The translations under genes and the position numbers were made by a program. This document shows positions 1 through 10,844 of a stretch of 64,000 nucleotides of DNA, piece by piece. How positions within the stretch are numbered: the first letter of the stretch is position 1; each line of letters opens with the position of its first letter. Where the stretch lies: the NCBI GenBank assembly GCA_019722365.1, contig JADFUC010001522.1:24452-88451 (forward strand). The letters run 5' to 3'. The notes under the pieces are model-generated. The model saw nothing but the letters and a program-made list of their open reading frames with translations, did not search any database and had not been told where the DNA came from. The stretch is from Lithospermum erythrorhizon (taxonomy: Eukaryota; Streptophyta; Magnoliopsida; Boraginales; Boraginaceae).

Positions 1-960
1 TGGTAGATATATTACAAAAGCATGAAGGACAAGATCATCTCGTCATGATACATATAATAATAAAGGGTTAGTACATAATATTTTCATATAAATGAGCTAA
101 CAGATAGTTCCATGTTAGTATAAATATTTCCGATACTAACTAAGATTATTGAAGTAATGTAGGAATCATTGGGTGTTGGTTGCCATCTAACACCAAGAAT
201 GAATTATATATATTATATGGATGCGCTACGAGGTATGCTCCTTACATCAAGATCGGTGATTTGGTGCGTAAAATCAGCAATTATTCATTTAATTATTAAA
301 AATAATATATATTACCTTATTTTTTTATTCTTACTCATATGAATTTGTTTATTTTTAGTGTTATGATGCATCGAGCTACCAGAAACAAGTAGTTCAGTCG
401 AAAGAAGTTGAGCGGAACCATTGGGTCGGCGTGGAGGTATATTTGAACTTTTTCTAGCAACAATCATTTGAATAGTATTACATGCAATTATAACTTTGTT
501 TTTGAATGATTCTATCTAGTGGCCAAGCGGCGTCGACTTGCAGAGCCTATTGTGGATTCTATACATTTGTTTATGGAGGACATTTTTTAGAATTTGGAAC
601 TACCGCTCTTTTATTAGCTGTAGAGTTATTTTAAATATGTGGATGTTGATACTAATTAAAAAGTCAAAGTTATGGAAGTATATAATTTGTTCTTTTAATT
701 TTCGGTAATCATAGAAACATCGGTGTGATAATTTTGCTTGGGATGTGAGAATTACTCATGTTCGGCATGGATGGTGTGGCTATCTATTGACGGATACTTG
801 AGACCATTATAGAAGGTGAAGAGGCACCATTGATGTGCAAGTATTTTCAGGCCAAAAAGCTTTGGTAGAATAATGGTTTTTGTTAATTGAGTTTAGCTAC
901 TGTTTTTGACAGCCTGTATTTGGGACTAGAATAACAAAATCTCTAAAAGCATCCAGAAAA
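1..960 (+). pseudogene. Relic of a transposon-type Ulp1-like (C48) cysteine protease gene, plus strand, cut by the window edge
   Basis: Short coding-like islands separated by intron-like AT-rich DNA. Around 167-187 the frame reads HWVLVAI, the usual histidine segment of Ulp1/SENP-type peptidases. At 214-234 a frame reads YMDALRG, matching the Y-x-D-S-L-R-G step that follows it in transposon-borne members. An island at about 362-436 reads YDASSYQKQ...NHWVGVE and ends at a GT; another island after an AG near 520 ends in FMEDI (about 567-584), the usual end of the catalytic domain. The catalytic Cys region is not intact and frames change between islands. A second, independently decayed copy lies on the minus strand at 38.3-39.0 kb and aligns along its length, including exon-like edges. 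Family knowledge: such genes are carried by CACTA and Mutator elements. The assignment is inference from motifs, moderately sure. Confidence 0.45.
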
Positions 961-3120
961 ACAATATCAATGACTTTGGACAGCAAGTGTGAGAACGCTT
1001 ACTAAAATTTGAATATTCGATGTCTCTTCTATATACGGAACTTGATGGGTCGCTTGCGAGATTTTTTGGTGTTCATGCAGATTATGAATAATCGGGGGGC
1101 TATTTAGCTTATTCTGAATTTTCAAAAGCGTTCTTGAGAAATCTTATGTATCACGTTCTCATAGATGTTGCCCAACTAGAAAATTACTTTAGCGGTTATT
1201 AGTAATTCCGCTTAGAGTGCTATTTAGGCTATCGGAGGTGTTTTCCAACCACGAAGTGGTGTTTTACTGTGGCGGTTTAAAGATTTAAGCTTAGAAAATT
1301 TCGGAGGTGGTCGTACATATTTTCTCGGATGTTTCTACGGTATTTTAGAATGATTTCTTAATGATTTTACGGATGGAATTTTTGAAATATAGGGGGATAT
1401 TCTGGGCTTTGGGCTGAATACTTGCTTGATTGGTTTATTTAATTTCGGGTGGATCGAATCTTAGATTGAATTTTGACGAATCTGGTATCGGATATTTAGG
1501 CATTAATTTCCCTCAGAAATCCAAAATAGGCGCCTATTTTTGAGCAAGAGGTTAGGATTTTAGGTCAAATATATTTTTATAAGCCAATGCAGAAACTTTA
1601 GATGCTAATTTTAGGCTTCATGCTTTTTAGATCTTCATATTTGAACTTGAGAACTTCAATTTTAGGCCATATGCGGTTTAATGTGACAAATTAGGATTTT
1701 TAGTTTCGGCCTAAATTTAATGTACATTTAATTTGAGGCTATTTTTTTGGAAACCATTGTTTGTACGAGGATTTTACAAATATTTAGAATTCGATCGAGA
1801 CCGCTATCCACGTGACATTTCGTTAATGGCTCGATTTATTTAATCTGATTAAGTCGTCTTAATCATTTTAATTATATTTTAATAAATTTTTACTGTCTAC
1901 AAGGAGGACTCTTTGGTAATAAGTTAATAATTGAGGCCATGCATGTAGACTAATATTTTTCTCACGACTTATCAATTAATTCTAAAATAAAATCTCATGA
2001 ATTCTTAGAATCGATAGTACCTCAAGAATCAATACCTTATAATGCAATTCATTTTATTTTAATATGGGACATGACCTTCTCAATGTCATAATGTTAAAGT
2101 GGTAATATCTGTAAAGACTGCATAATTATGCTTTAATTTTTGTAGAGACCCAACGTCGTGGGCTGCCCAACGGAAAGAAGAATTTTCTATAGTAAACGCT
2201 GGCTACTAGTATTATTTTAAACTTGGAAGGGATTAGGTTGTAGTTGTTCGAGTATGAACATCAAATTATTAGATAATAATAATATGACGATTAATAATAA
2301 ATTCAAATAGTGCGTATTCTTATGCAAAACCGAACATTATCATAAAGAATTTGTCACATTTTAAATGTTAATGAGTAGGTCTTTAAATTTTGAACTCAAA
2401 TAATTTTTAATGTATTAAATATTTTTTTATAAAAAAATATATTAAAATGTAGTATTTTCGCACACTTTATTATATATGAACTTTTGATTTAAATGAAAAT
2501 TTGGATATCAATGATGATCGTGAAGTTTGTTAGTCATTGTTTATGAAAAAACAAATTGAATAATTTCTTTTAAGAGAGTGACTATATGAAAAAATGTATC
2601 AGCAGCCTCAAGTTGTTATATTTGAATGAATATGAGTTGCTTACCAAATCCATTATGACTTTTATAGAAAACTAAAGCCAAATGGGCGAACATGGTTTCA
2701 GATGCTATCATATTATTCTTAGCTTGCTCAAATTGTCTTCTTAATATAATGGATTTGGTGTTTGAACGAACCTGTTTATCCTTGTCAACCTTTAGCATCT
2801 AGATTAAACCAGTCATCATCATGCACATAGATTTTTCTATTTTCTAGCAGTGGAAAGTGGTAGGTGTAGTGCTAATAAGTGAAAAGTATTTTTTCACTAT
2901 TTTAATCCAAATGTGGATATTTAATTTTTATTGTGAAACATATGATTTAAACAATATTTAGTGCTCAAATCATAGTCACCGTCCAAATAATGTAATTATT
3001 TGAAAAGACTAACGTTCAAGAATTATAGTATACTCATACACCATATCTCGATTCTAAACTAATGTTTTAAACTTTATGAGACGTAAATATTAACCCCATA
3101 CCATTAGGCCATCACCTTAA
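961..3120. other. AT-rich intergenic DNA upstream of PPO
   Basis: No open reading frame with recognisable protein signature was seen on either strand. The DNA is AT-rich with many homopolymer runs. The last several hundred bases are the presumed PPO promoter. I see no clear transposon ends here. Confidence 0.6.
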
Positions 3121-3134
3121 CCTCTATATATCTC

Positions 3135-3142
3135 TATATAAA
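3135..3142 (+). promoter_or_regulatory. Probable TATA box of the PPO gene
   Basis: TATATAAA lies 33 bases upstream of the PPO start codon, within a T/A-rich stretch that contains a second TATA-like motif at about 3124-3130. With the usual 25-35 base spacing, transcription would start only a few bases to about 20 bases before the ATG, so the 5' leader would be very short. If the upstream motif is used instead, the leader is about ten bases longer. Confidence 0.55.
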
Positions 3143-3174
3143 CATTAGCTCTAACCCCTCATTGATACCACAAC

Positions 3175-4941
3175 ATGGCATCTCTTCCAACCCCTAATGC
3201 TCCAACTTCAACCTGTTACACTAGACAATGCTCTTACCATTTCTTTGTAAAAACACCAAACTCCGTCCCCTCAATCAAGAACAGAAATGCACTACTCAAT
3301 GTCTCATGCAAAGCCATTGATGATGACCAAAAACCAACTCCAAATCCAAGAATTGACAGGAGAAATCTCCTGATTGGATTAGGTGGTTTATATAGTGCTG
3401 CTAATCTCAATATTTCTGACCCTCATGCATTTGCAGCACCCATTGAAGCCCCTGATATGACCAAATGTGGTCCTGCTGATTTACCTGAAGGAGCTGAACC
3501 AACAAATTGTTGCCCTCCAATGGCATCACCAACCATTCTTGATTTCAAACTACCCCCAACATCAAAGAAACTTCGTGTTAGACCAGCTGCACATTTAGCT
3601 GACAAAAACTACACAGAAAAATACAAGAAAGCTATAGAGCTAATGAAGGCTCTTCCAGCTGATGATCCTAGAAACTTCACTCAACAAGCTAATGTCCATT
3701 GTGCTTATTGTGATGGTGCTTATGATCAAGTTGGGTTTCCTGATTTAGAACTCCAAGTTCACCTCTCATGGCTATTCTTCCCATTCCATAGAGCATACTT
3801 ATATTTCTTTGAAAAGATTTGTCAGAAAATGCTTAATGACCCAACTTTTGCTATGCCATACTGGAACTGGGATGCCCCTGGAGGAATGCAACTTCCAGCA
3901 ATGTATGCTGATCCAAATTCCCCTCTCTACGACGTTCTTCGTGATGCAAATCATCAGCCTCCTGCAATGCTTGATTTGGATTTCAACGGAACCGATGCTG
4001 TGATCACTAATCAAGAACAAATCAATCAGAATCTAACCATCATGTACAGGCAAATGGTTTCCAATTCCAACAGTGCTCAGTTGTTCCATGGAATGCCTTA
4101 TCGGGCAGGCGATCAACCTGATCTTGGTGGGGGTTCTCTGGAGGGTGTCCCCCATGGCCCTGTTCACCTCTGGTCCGGTGATCGAACCCAACCAAACTTC
4201 GAAAACATGGGGAATTTCTACTCAGCTGGAAGGGATCCACTCTTCTATGCTCATCACTCCAACTGTGACAGAATGTGGTCAATTTGGAAAACTCTTGGAG
4301 GCAGACGCCAAGATTTCACTGACCCTGATTGGCTCAATGCTTCCTTCCTCTTCTACGACGAAAACGCACAATTAGTCCGAATCAAGGTCAAGGATACACT
4401 GGACTCTGCCAAGCTTGGGTATACATACCAAAATGTTCAAATCCCCTGGCTAAAGAGCCGTCCCACGCCTCGGGTTTCTGCCCCCGTGAAGAAGTTACAG
4501 AAGCTTGGAGTAGCCAATGCTGCTGATGCTCCAAGTCCTAAAGATGTCCTTCCAGCAACACTGGAAAAAACATTGAGGTTTATGGTAAAGAGACCAACCA
4601 AGAAAAGAAGCAAGAAGGAAAAAGATGAAAAGGAAGAAGTTCTTGTGATTGAAGGCATTGAAGTTGATACAGATGTTTTTGCAAAGTTTGATGTGTTCAT
4701 TAATGATGAAGATGATCCCAAGAGTGCACCTGATAAGAGTGAGTTTGCTGGAAGTTTTGTGAATGTTCCACATAAACATAAGAGTAGCAAGAAGATAAAG
4801 ACCAAGTTGAGATTGGCTATAACCGAGGTGATGGAAGATTTGGATACTGAAGGCGATGAACATATTATGGTGACTTTGGTACCAAAAAACAATGGTGGAC
4901 GTGTTACCATTGGTGGCATCAAGATTGAGCTTGTTGATTGA
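3175..4941 (+). CDS. PPO: Polyphenol oxidase (catechol-oxidase type), plastid thylakoid lumen, intact and intronless
   Basis: Type-3 copper enzyme of 588 aa that oxidises o-diphenols to o-quinones. Residues 1-60 are a Ser/Thr-rich, basic plastid transit peptide. R62-R63 followed by LLIGLGGL is a twin-arginine thylakoid signal; AFA-A at 85-88 gives a lumenal cleavage site, so the mature enzyme would start at A88. Copper site A: H175, H196, H205; C179 is positioned for the Cys-His thioether. Copper site B: H327, H331, H361. C98, C112, C113 and C176 fit the two conserved disulfides. F348 sits at the gate-residue position, E323 at the water-keeper position. G328 after the first CuB histidine resembles catechol oxidases rather than Asn-bearing tyrosinases (inference). 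The DWL domain starts near 385 (DPDWL) and the KFDV domain has KFDVF at 504-508, so the C-terminal shielding domain is complete; a Lys/Glu-rich linker lies at 472-488. Length is normal for the family. Start chosen as the first ATG before the transit peptide. Confidence 0.97.
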   Translation: MASLPTPNAPTSTCYTRQCSYHFFVKTPNSVPSIKNRNALLNVSCKAIDDDQKPTPNPRIDRRNLLIGLGGLYSAANLNISDPHAFAAPIEAPDMTKCGPADLPEGAEPTNCCPPMASPTILDFKLPPTSKKLRVRPAAHLADKNYTEKYKKAIELMKALPADDPRNFTQQANVHCAYCDGAYDQVGFPDLELQVHLSWLFFPFHRAYLYFFEKICQKMLNDPTFAMPYWNWDAPGGMQLPAMYADPNSPLYDVLRDANHQPPAMLDLDFNGTDAVITNQEQINQNLTIMYRQMVSNSNSAQLFHGMPYRAGDQPDLGGGSLEGVPHGPVHLWSGDRTQPNFENMGNFYSAGRDPLFYAHHSNCDRMWSIWKTLGGRRQDFTDPDWLNASFLFYDENAQLVRIKVKDTLDSAKLGYTYQNVQIPWLKSRPTPRVSAPVKKLQKLGVANAADAPSPKDVLPATLEKTLRFMVKRPTKKRSKKEKDEKEEVLVIEGIEVDTDVFAKFDVFINDEDDPKSAPDKSEFAGSFVNVPHKHKSSKKIKTKLRLAITEVMEDLDTEGDEHIMVTLVPKNNGGRVTIGGIKIELVD

Positions 4942-5077
4942 GGAATTTAACATGGTTTTGTGTTTTTTTAATGTTGTTTATTTTCATTTTATTACCATTC
5001 TGTATGTTTTAAATAATATTGGTGGCATCTGAAGCATATATTGATTCCTATTGAGGTTTTCTTTGTTAACCCTTATG

Positions 5078-5083
5078 AATAAA
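5078..5083 (+). terminator. Candidate poly(A) signal of PPO
   Basis: AATAAA lies 137 bases after the PPO stop codon in a T-rich 3' flank, a typical position for a plant near-upstream element. Nothing else in the following 200 bases competes clearly. Confidence 0.5.
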
Positions 5084-5099
5084 TATGCTTACTATTGTT

Positions 5100-5600
5100 G
5101 AAATATGATTATCCATGCGATGTTTATTATGTTTCATGTTAAGGCATCTCAGTTCGTCTTCGCAAGACCGCAATCAATAGCGGATCCTTTTGTTTAGGGA
5201 CGATTGATGGAACATCATTTTATGCTAAAACCGATCAATTAATTTTTATCTGTTTTGATTTTTTTAAAACTATTGTAATTAGATGTTATTTTTTCTTCAT
5301 GAGTTATACTCCTAAAACAATTTATGAACCACCTAACTTATAACAATATAACAGCTAGCCTATTTACACATTTTAATATTACTCCTAAAAGAGACACATG
5401 GCATACATATGGTTTCTCGAATGCTTAAGAATTGTTATCTTTACAGTGCTTAAATCTCAATATCAAAATTGTGTATCATTATACTGAGAAATTTGAATAA
5501 CTACCATATTTTAAACTGTTTAAATTTTAGTACCTTTTAAAAATTCTTTATTAAAATATAAATCCTCACCATAAAAAAAGCCCAAATCTTTCTTAAAATC
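5100..5600. other. Intergenic DNA without recognised features
   Basis: AT-rich flank downstream of PPO. No gene, tRNA or transposon end recognised. Confidence 0.5.
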
Positions 5601-7060
5601 ATTCGCCTTTCTTACTTAAATGCTTAGCCATTCGCACAGCAGCTTAGAAACCACAGCCACCGCTGATGCTTAGCTACCGAAACACTCTGACCACGCTACC
5701 CCGTTTGAGGTCCATGGCCCTTCCCACCCCAACACTCGGATCACGCCGCCTGCTGGCATTTCCGGATCCTCCGTGGAAGGAGGTAAGGGTAGGAGGTAGA
5801 GGGGTGCTTCTGGGACCAATTTTTTTGGAGAAAAAAAAAAACCCGAATTTCGCGTGAGGTAAGTCAGGTTAACGAAAACGGATCGGACCAGTTTTCCAGT
5901 TTTCGAACCGGTTTTCTGGTTCTGGACCGGTTTTGGGCCGATTTTTAGCAGATTTAGACCTGATTTTTTGGGCCAAATTTTAGGTTATATTTTGGGCTTC
6001 CTGATTTGATTTTTTGGGTGTATATCTGATACTTGATAATAATGACATAAGGCTGGAAATAATAACCATAATAGAGTTCAAAACTCGAATGTAGGAGAAA
6101 AGAATAATAATAAGTTGAATGTCACGAATCTGAGAATAATAATAATGTTCAAAATGTCCCAGAAAATACAAGAAAATGTTGAAATAATCGATAAATCCAT
6201 GAAACCCAGCTACCGAAGCCTCCAAGTAAAATTCACCTCTGCAAAATAAAATAGATATATTAGTGTTAAATATAAACATGTAAAAAGAAAAAATCATAAC
6301 AAATTATAAGAATATTGATATAAGCATGCAATATAAAATTTTCTCATATACCGACATACTTCCATATCGATACATCATGAAGACAACTCGAAACTTCCAA
6401 AGTAGATTCAACTTTGTACAAAAATAAAATAGATATACTAGTGTTAAATATAAAAATGTAAAAGAAAAAATAATACATAACCATTACAAGAATAATGATA
6501 TAAACATAGCGAGGATGAAATTGCTTATATTTCTCGACATCTTCCGTAGGTAGTCTTGAATGTCCAGGTCGTCCTTGGTTTTGCTTGATTTTGGCCTTGT
6601 ATGGCGTATGATGTTTTCTCATGCTTACCGAAGCGTGCCGAGGGAGGTACTTGGAGTCTCGTAAGAGGTGGGGCATGAGGAGGGAGGCGGTTGCGTAAGG
6701 AGTGGGGGCAAGAGGGGGAGGGTGGCGTAAGGGGTGGGGCAATGGGGGTCGCGTTAGTGTGGGTGGAGGGTAGTGTAGGTTTGGTGGTGGTGGTGATTTT
6801 TGGAAAAAAGGAAGAGGTGGTGGTGGCTAGGGTTTTTTTAGATGGTGTTTGGTGGTGTTAGGGGTAGATGGTGTTTGGTGGTGGTGGTGTGAATGAAGAA
6901 GATGAAGAAAAGATGAGGAAGAAAGGGTGATAGATTTTAAGGGCATTTTAGTCTTTTTACGGGGAGGGTGCTATTGTAGCAAATAATTTTAAAAGGGTTC
7001 TAGAAATTAAAATGGGTGTAAAAAATGTGCTGAATTGTAGAATTTCTCTCCATTATCTTG
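5600..7060. repeat. Unclassified repeat-like region with internal duplication and G-rich block
   Basis: Composition changes abruptly: a C-rich patch (5630-5780), runs of CCGGTTTT-like motifs (5880-5940), an AT-rich centre, then a strongly G-rich plus strand (6640-6870). Segments at about 6190-6330 and 6360-6510 are imperfect direct copies sharing AATAAAATAGATATA, AGTGTTAAATATAAA and AAGAATA.TGATATAA. No protein homology was recognised. It may be a non-autonomous DNA transposon, but I found no convincing terminal inverted repeats. Confidence 0.4.
6190..6510. repeat. Direct duplication, two diverged copies of about 150-170 bp
   Basis: Copy 1 ends near 6330 and copy 2 near 6510. Both run from a 'catgaa...ct-ccaa-gta' stretch, through AATAAAATAGATATA and GTGTTAAATATAAA, to a purine-rich AGAAAAAAT tract. 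The copies differ by scattered substitutions and small indels, so the duplication is not recent. Confidence 0.55.
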
Positions 7061-7542
7061 CTCGTATGTTGAAAATTTATGGAATAATTACATAATATTA
7101 GGTGTAGTATAATGTTATATTTACACATTCCAAGCGATCATGATATTATTTATGTTGTCAATAATAATTAGGAAAAATTATATGCATCATAGTCCGATAA
7201 AAAATAAATAATCATTGACTAGTTATATACGCCTCTATTTTTTGTTAGTTTTTACCATAGCTTTCTACATACTCCTAATAATAATATAAATTTTATTCCC
7301 CAGTATATTCGATGATGAAATGGTTGTATTGGGTGCCATGAGTTCTAGTTTAATGTATTGTTGAAGTTTAGATGGAATTGAGAATAATTCAATAAAGAAC
7401 ATATTGAGAAAGAGAACGAGATATGTCAAATAGTGCTATTAACAATGATAAAATATATAAAATAAGATAAAAATGCATCAAATTTGTAGAACTACAACTA
7501 AATAGAAACGATATAGAAAATAAGATACTTTGGTGTTGGAAT

Positions 7543-8340
7543 TCTAAGATTGTTAGAATATAATAATTGGTGATTATCGAACAATTATATTGTACAATTC
7601 ATATTACTTATTTAAAATTAAGTTCATACATATATTGATTGTGGTGACAATTAATATATTAGGATTATATTCATCAACATTAGGGTTATGATTGGATGCA
7701 AGAGCTCACTCATAATCTTTGTATTAATATTACATTTTGGTAAGTATTAATTTAATACATGACTTTTGTTGATTGGGTCTAAGAGGTCACACACATACAA
7801 CATAATCAACTCAATAATATTGATTATAACTTCTTGGGTTAATGTGTGGCAAAATCATAATTGTAGAACTTTGCATGGGCTAGGCACCTCATTTGATGAA
7901 TAAGACTTTGGATTTTTAGGTTAACCTAGTTTAAGTGTTCCATATAAATAGTATTTGACACATTAAACAACTAACTCATGATTATTATATAATCCCATGA
8001 AATAGAAAATGATATGCGAGCATGCACTTCTCTCTAATTCGTTGTGTGCATTAGTTCTGCAGCTGGTGTGCACTATTATTGGAGGCCTTGCACTTGTGGT
8101 GTTTGAAAGTCTCATCCGATCATTATATTTTGTTGTATTCATCTAATTTTCTCTTCGTTAGATTCATTTGTGTAAAGTCATAGTTATTCTGGGAGACAAT
8201 TTGACATCAATTGGATGATGTTGGAATCACCAAACCCCATCACTTAGATAGAGTTATTTGCTTGTACCAAAGGATTAGATTCTTCGGCTACAATCAGAGG
8301 TAGTTATATTTCTTCTATGTTAAATTTGATTACATTCCCT
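7543..8340 (+). repeat. Possible Ty1-copia LTR relic
   Basis: Starts with TGTTGGAATTC, a common copia LTR start, and near 8170-8320 carries a block (GGGAGACAATTTGACATC... then GGCTACAATCAGAGGTA) that resembles copia LTR R/U5 regions I remember. No partner LTR or target duplication was found, so the boundaries are approximate and the call is tentative. Confidence 0.35.
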
Positions 8341-8459
8341 ACTTCTAAAATGTGAGTATATTTCTTCCTTTTTCACACTATTAAATCTTAAATTATCTTT
8401 CTTATAATAATTCTTATATATTGATAGTAATTCATAGTATTAATTAAGAGAAATTGGTC

Positions 8460-8790
8460 CATAGTCATGATGACTAATAGATCCATATGAGACAAAATTA
8501 AACGAGTTAATGATAATGTCTTTTAAATTTAAAAAACGACCAATACTAGTTGGTAGCCAAAAAACTTCACAGGTTTTCCTTTTTCTCACATCAGCCGAAG
8601 ATCTTAACTTTCAATCATCGTTATGCTTGAGTGCATGATAGTCCGCAAAACAAAGCGCGTGAGAAAAAAGCTGAGTAACGATAAAAACTAAGTGAAAAAC
8701 TAAGTAATGATGTAAAAATAGCGCTTACTCGACCCGAGGTCATTTAATGAATGAAATTGTTGTGATTTTCAAAATTTTTACGAGTTGATA
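8460..8790. other. Spacer left of the copia insertion
   Basis: No gene recognised. It ends with GAGTTGATA (8782-8790), which recurs just after the 3' LTR at 19939-19947 and probably contains the target-site duplication of the copia element. Confidence 0.5.
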
Positions 8791-8791
8791 T

Positions 8792-9420
8792 TGTTAGGAT
8801 AATGAGCTGCGATTAAGTCCGCGAAACGGTTTTGAATAATCAATTTTAATATTTGAGCTGTTTTTGATTTGATTGGTAAATGGCTCCATTTCAAAATTTC
8901 GAAATCATTTGGATTAATGGCTGTAACAGATTGTGGTTTAATGGGTAGAGCCGTTTGCTTGTTTTTGGTTTAATGGGTGGAACCGTTTGCATGATTCTTA
9001 TTTAATGGAGTATTTTACGTTTTGATTGGTGAAAGCTATATATAGCCTTGCTGATTCGTTCTAAAACCACCGTGAAAACAAACCAACAAAATCATTTACT
9101 TAATCATTCTTGTCTGTTATATATATATATACCGATTCTTCCTCACCGTCCATTTCATAATTTATTTCGTTTTCACAAAGACGACTTCTCTTCATCCGTT
9201 TGGTGTTTCGAATCCTTTCTAGGTATTGTTATTGTTCCCAAATGTAAGCCCAGGCAACGGTGGACGTGTTCTTTGTTGTTGTGTTAACCTTGAGGGAGCT
9301 CTTGCGAATCTGATTACAGAGGTAGTGGGAAATTGCTTTCAAATCATTGACGCCTCCATTACATGGCTTGGTCGATAAGTTTTATTGTTATTTGTCATTT
9401 ATTTCATTTCGGTTTTTACA
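8792..9420 (+). repeat. 5' LTR of the copia element
   Basis: Begins TGTTAGGATAATG and aligns with 19316 onward through the promoter-like part (TATATATAG near 9038) to the TTTATTTCATTT near the end. The end is set near ...TTTTTACA (9420) and is approximate because the last 20 bases differ between LTRs. Confidence 0.85.
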
Positions 9421-9500
9421 ATTTGAAAGCAATTTCTACTTGATTACTTGGCGTAACTCAAATAATAGATAAACTTTGATTTGTCTAAGTTAAGAACCAC

Positions 9501-9833
9501 TTGATGGAAAAAACTATAAGCGTTGGTCTCATAAGGGTTTTTAATGTTTTTGAGCAATTAGAGGTTGACTTTGTCTTATTTAATGATCCTTTTGTTCCTA
9601 TTTCTTTGGTCTCAAATGATACTAGTTCTTCTCCTATTGATGCTATAATTAAGAAAAATGAGGAAGATATTAAGAAATACGACAAGGATAATAAAACTGC
9701 TAGATATCATATTCTTAATCACATGGTCGACAACTTGTTTGATTTATACATGATTCATAAATCTGCAAAACTTATTTGGAAAACTTTAGAAAGTATGGAA
9801 AGATTATCTTTGGAAAAAGAAATATGTAGTTAA
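9501..9833 (+). pseudogene. Copia gag fragment
   Basis: A 110-codon frame reading a gag-like helix-rich protein. Its middle (DKDNKTARYHILNHM) and end (SAKLIWKTLESM) follow the copia gag pattern in which a W-x-x-L segment closes the conserved domain. It ends at a stop; the downstream DNA up to 10250 is recognisable only as short frame-shifted pieces. It would supply the capsid and nucleocapsid protein. Confidence 0.7.
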
Positions 9834-10258
9834 GTAGTTTGAGGTTTAAATGGTTGATAAGCCTATTATGGATCGAATCATATCTTTGAAAATTTATGCA
9901 ACGATGTTGATGCCCGGCGTATGAAACTTCGATGATATATTTACGGCTAATGTTCTTGGAGAAATTCCACTTCAACTTTGGAATGAGTATAGGAGCCGGC
10001 AAAAACCTTGAAGAAGGACATCGCTACTCGAGTTGATCGATCAGCATGAGGACGAAGAGGCAAATAAATGCCAAGAAACGAAACTTGACCGATGGCACAT
10101 ATTTAAACTAATGCCAACTTAGTTGAAGCCGTGATCTTCGATATTATGAGTTCAAAGGAAAAGCTAAAAGCGAGACCAAAAAAAAGTAGCGGTCAAAAGC
10201 CAAGCGAGAACGAGATTCCTTTGAAGCGGATGCGAAATTGAAAAATGTGAGCTTGTTA

Positions 10259-10300
10259 TGCTATGTTTGTGAAAAACCAGGACATAAGGCCTATCAGTGC
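10259..10300 (+). pseudogene. Gag CCHC zinc knuckle of the copia element
   Basis: The frame reads CYVCEKPGHKAYQC, an exact CX2CX4HX4C zinc knuckle, which binds retrotransposon RNA. It lies about 430 bases after the gag fragment and just before the protease, the normal position. The surrounding frame is broken. Confidence 0.85.
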
Positions 10301-10381
10301 TTGAATGCCAAGGACCTCAGTAGGCTACTGAATAGCTCCTCGAGCTAACATTGTTGAGGCCGAGATGATGCCGTTGATGTT

Positions 10382-10830
10382 ATGGTGGTTGAAGCGAATA
10401 TGGTTTTGACGGTAACAGCCCAGGTACTCGATCTTTGGGCTTCCGGGCACCTTTGTGCCAACGAGGAGATGTTCCCAAAACTTTGTAGAAGTCACGGTGG
10501 AGAATGCGTCATATGGATAACTACACTCTTTGCTAGAATTCTTAGTATTAAAAAGGAAAAGATTTCATAAAGCTCACCTCTGGAAAAACCCTTGCTCTTA
10601 ATAATATTTTGTATGTTCCCACATTGCATCGTAACCTAGTGTCTGGTGCCCTGCTGAATAAAGCAAGTTTGAAACTTGTCTTTGAAATAGTTGTACTACT
10701 CGTAATGGGAAATTTGGCAGGAAGGGCTATCTTGGTGGTTTATTTCTTTTGAATGTTGATTCAGTTATTAATGAGGCTGCATGTACAACCTATATTGATT
10801 CTACTTCTATATTCACTGAATCTATGGTTG
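10382..10830 (+). pseudogene. Copia protease and start of the GAG-pre-integrase domain
   Basis: The frame at 10415-10475 reads VLDLWASGHLCANEEMF, a damaged form of the copia protease signature in which D-S-G-A-S has become D-L-W-A-S, so the catalytic Ser-Gly is lost. After a frame change, 10575-10670 reads LTSGKTLALNNILYVP and LVSGALLNKA, the conserved segment between protease and integrase. The domain stops at the nested LTR (10845) and resumes at 13300. Confidence 0.8.
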
Positions 10831-10844
10831 TGTGGCGGGGTAGA

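Noticed and set aside
4437..4953. Minus-strand open frames of 152-161 codons opposite PPO
   Set aside because: They are antisense shadows of the PPO C-terminal domain: composition mirrors the coding strand and no family is recognised.
9048..9287. 79-codon plus-strand frame
   Set aside because: Lies entirely inside the copia 5' LTR.
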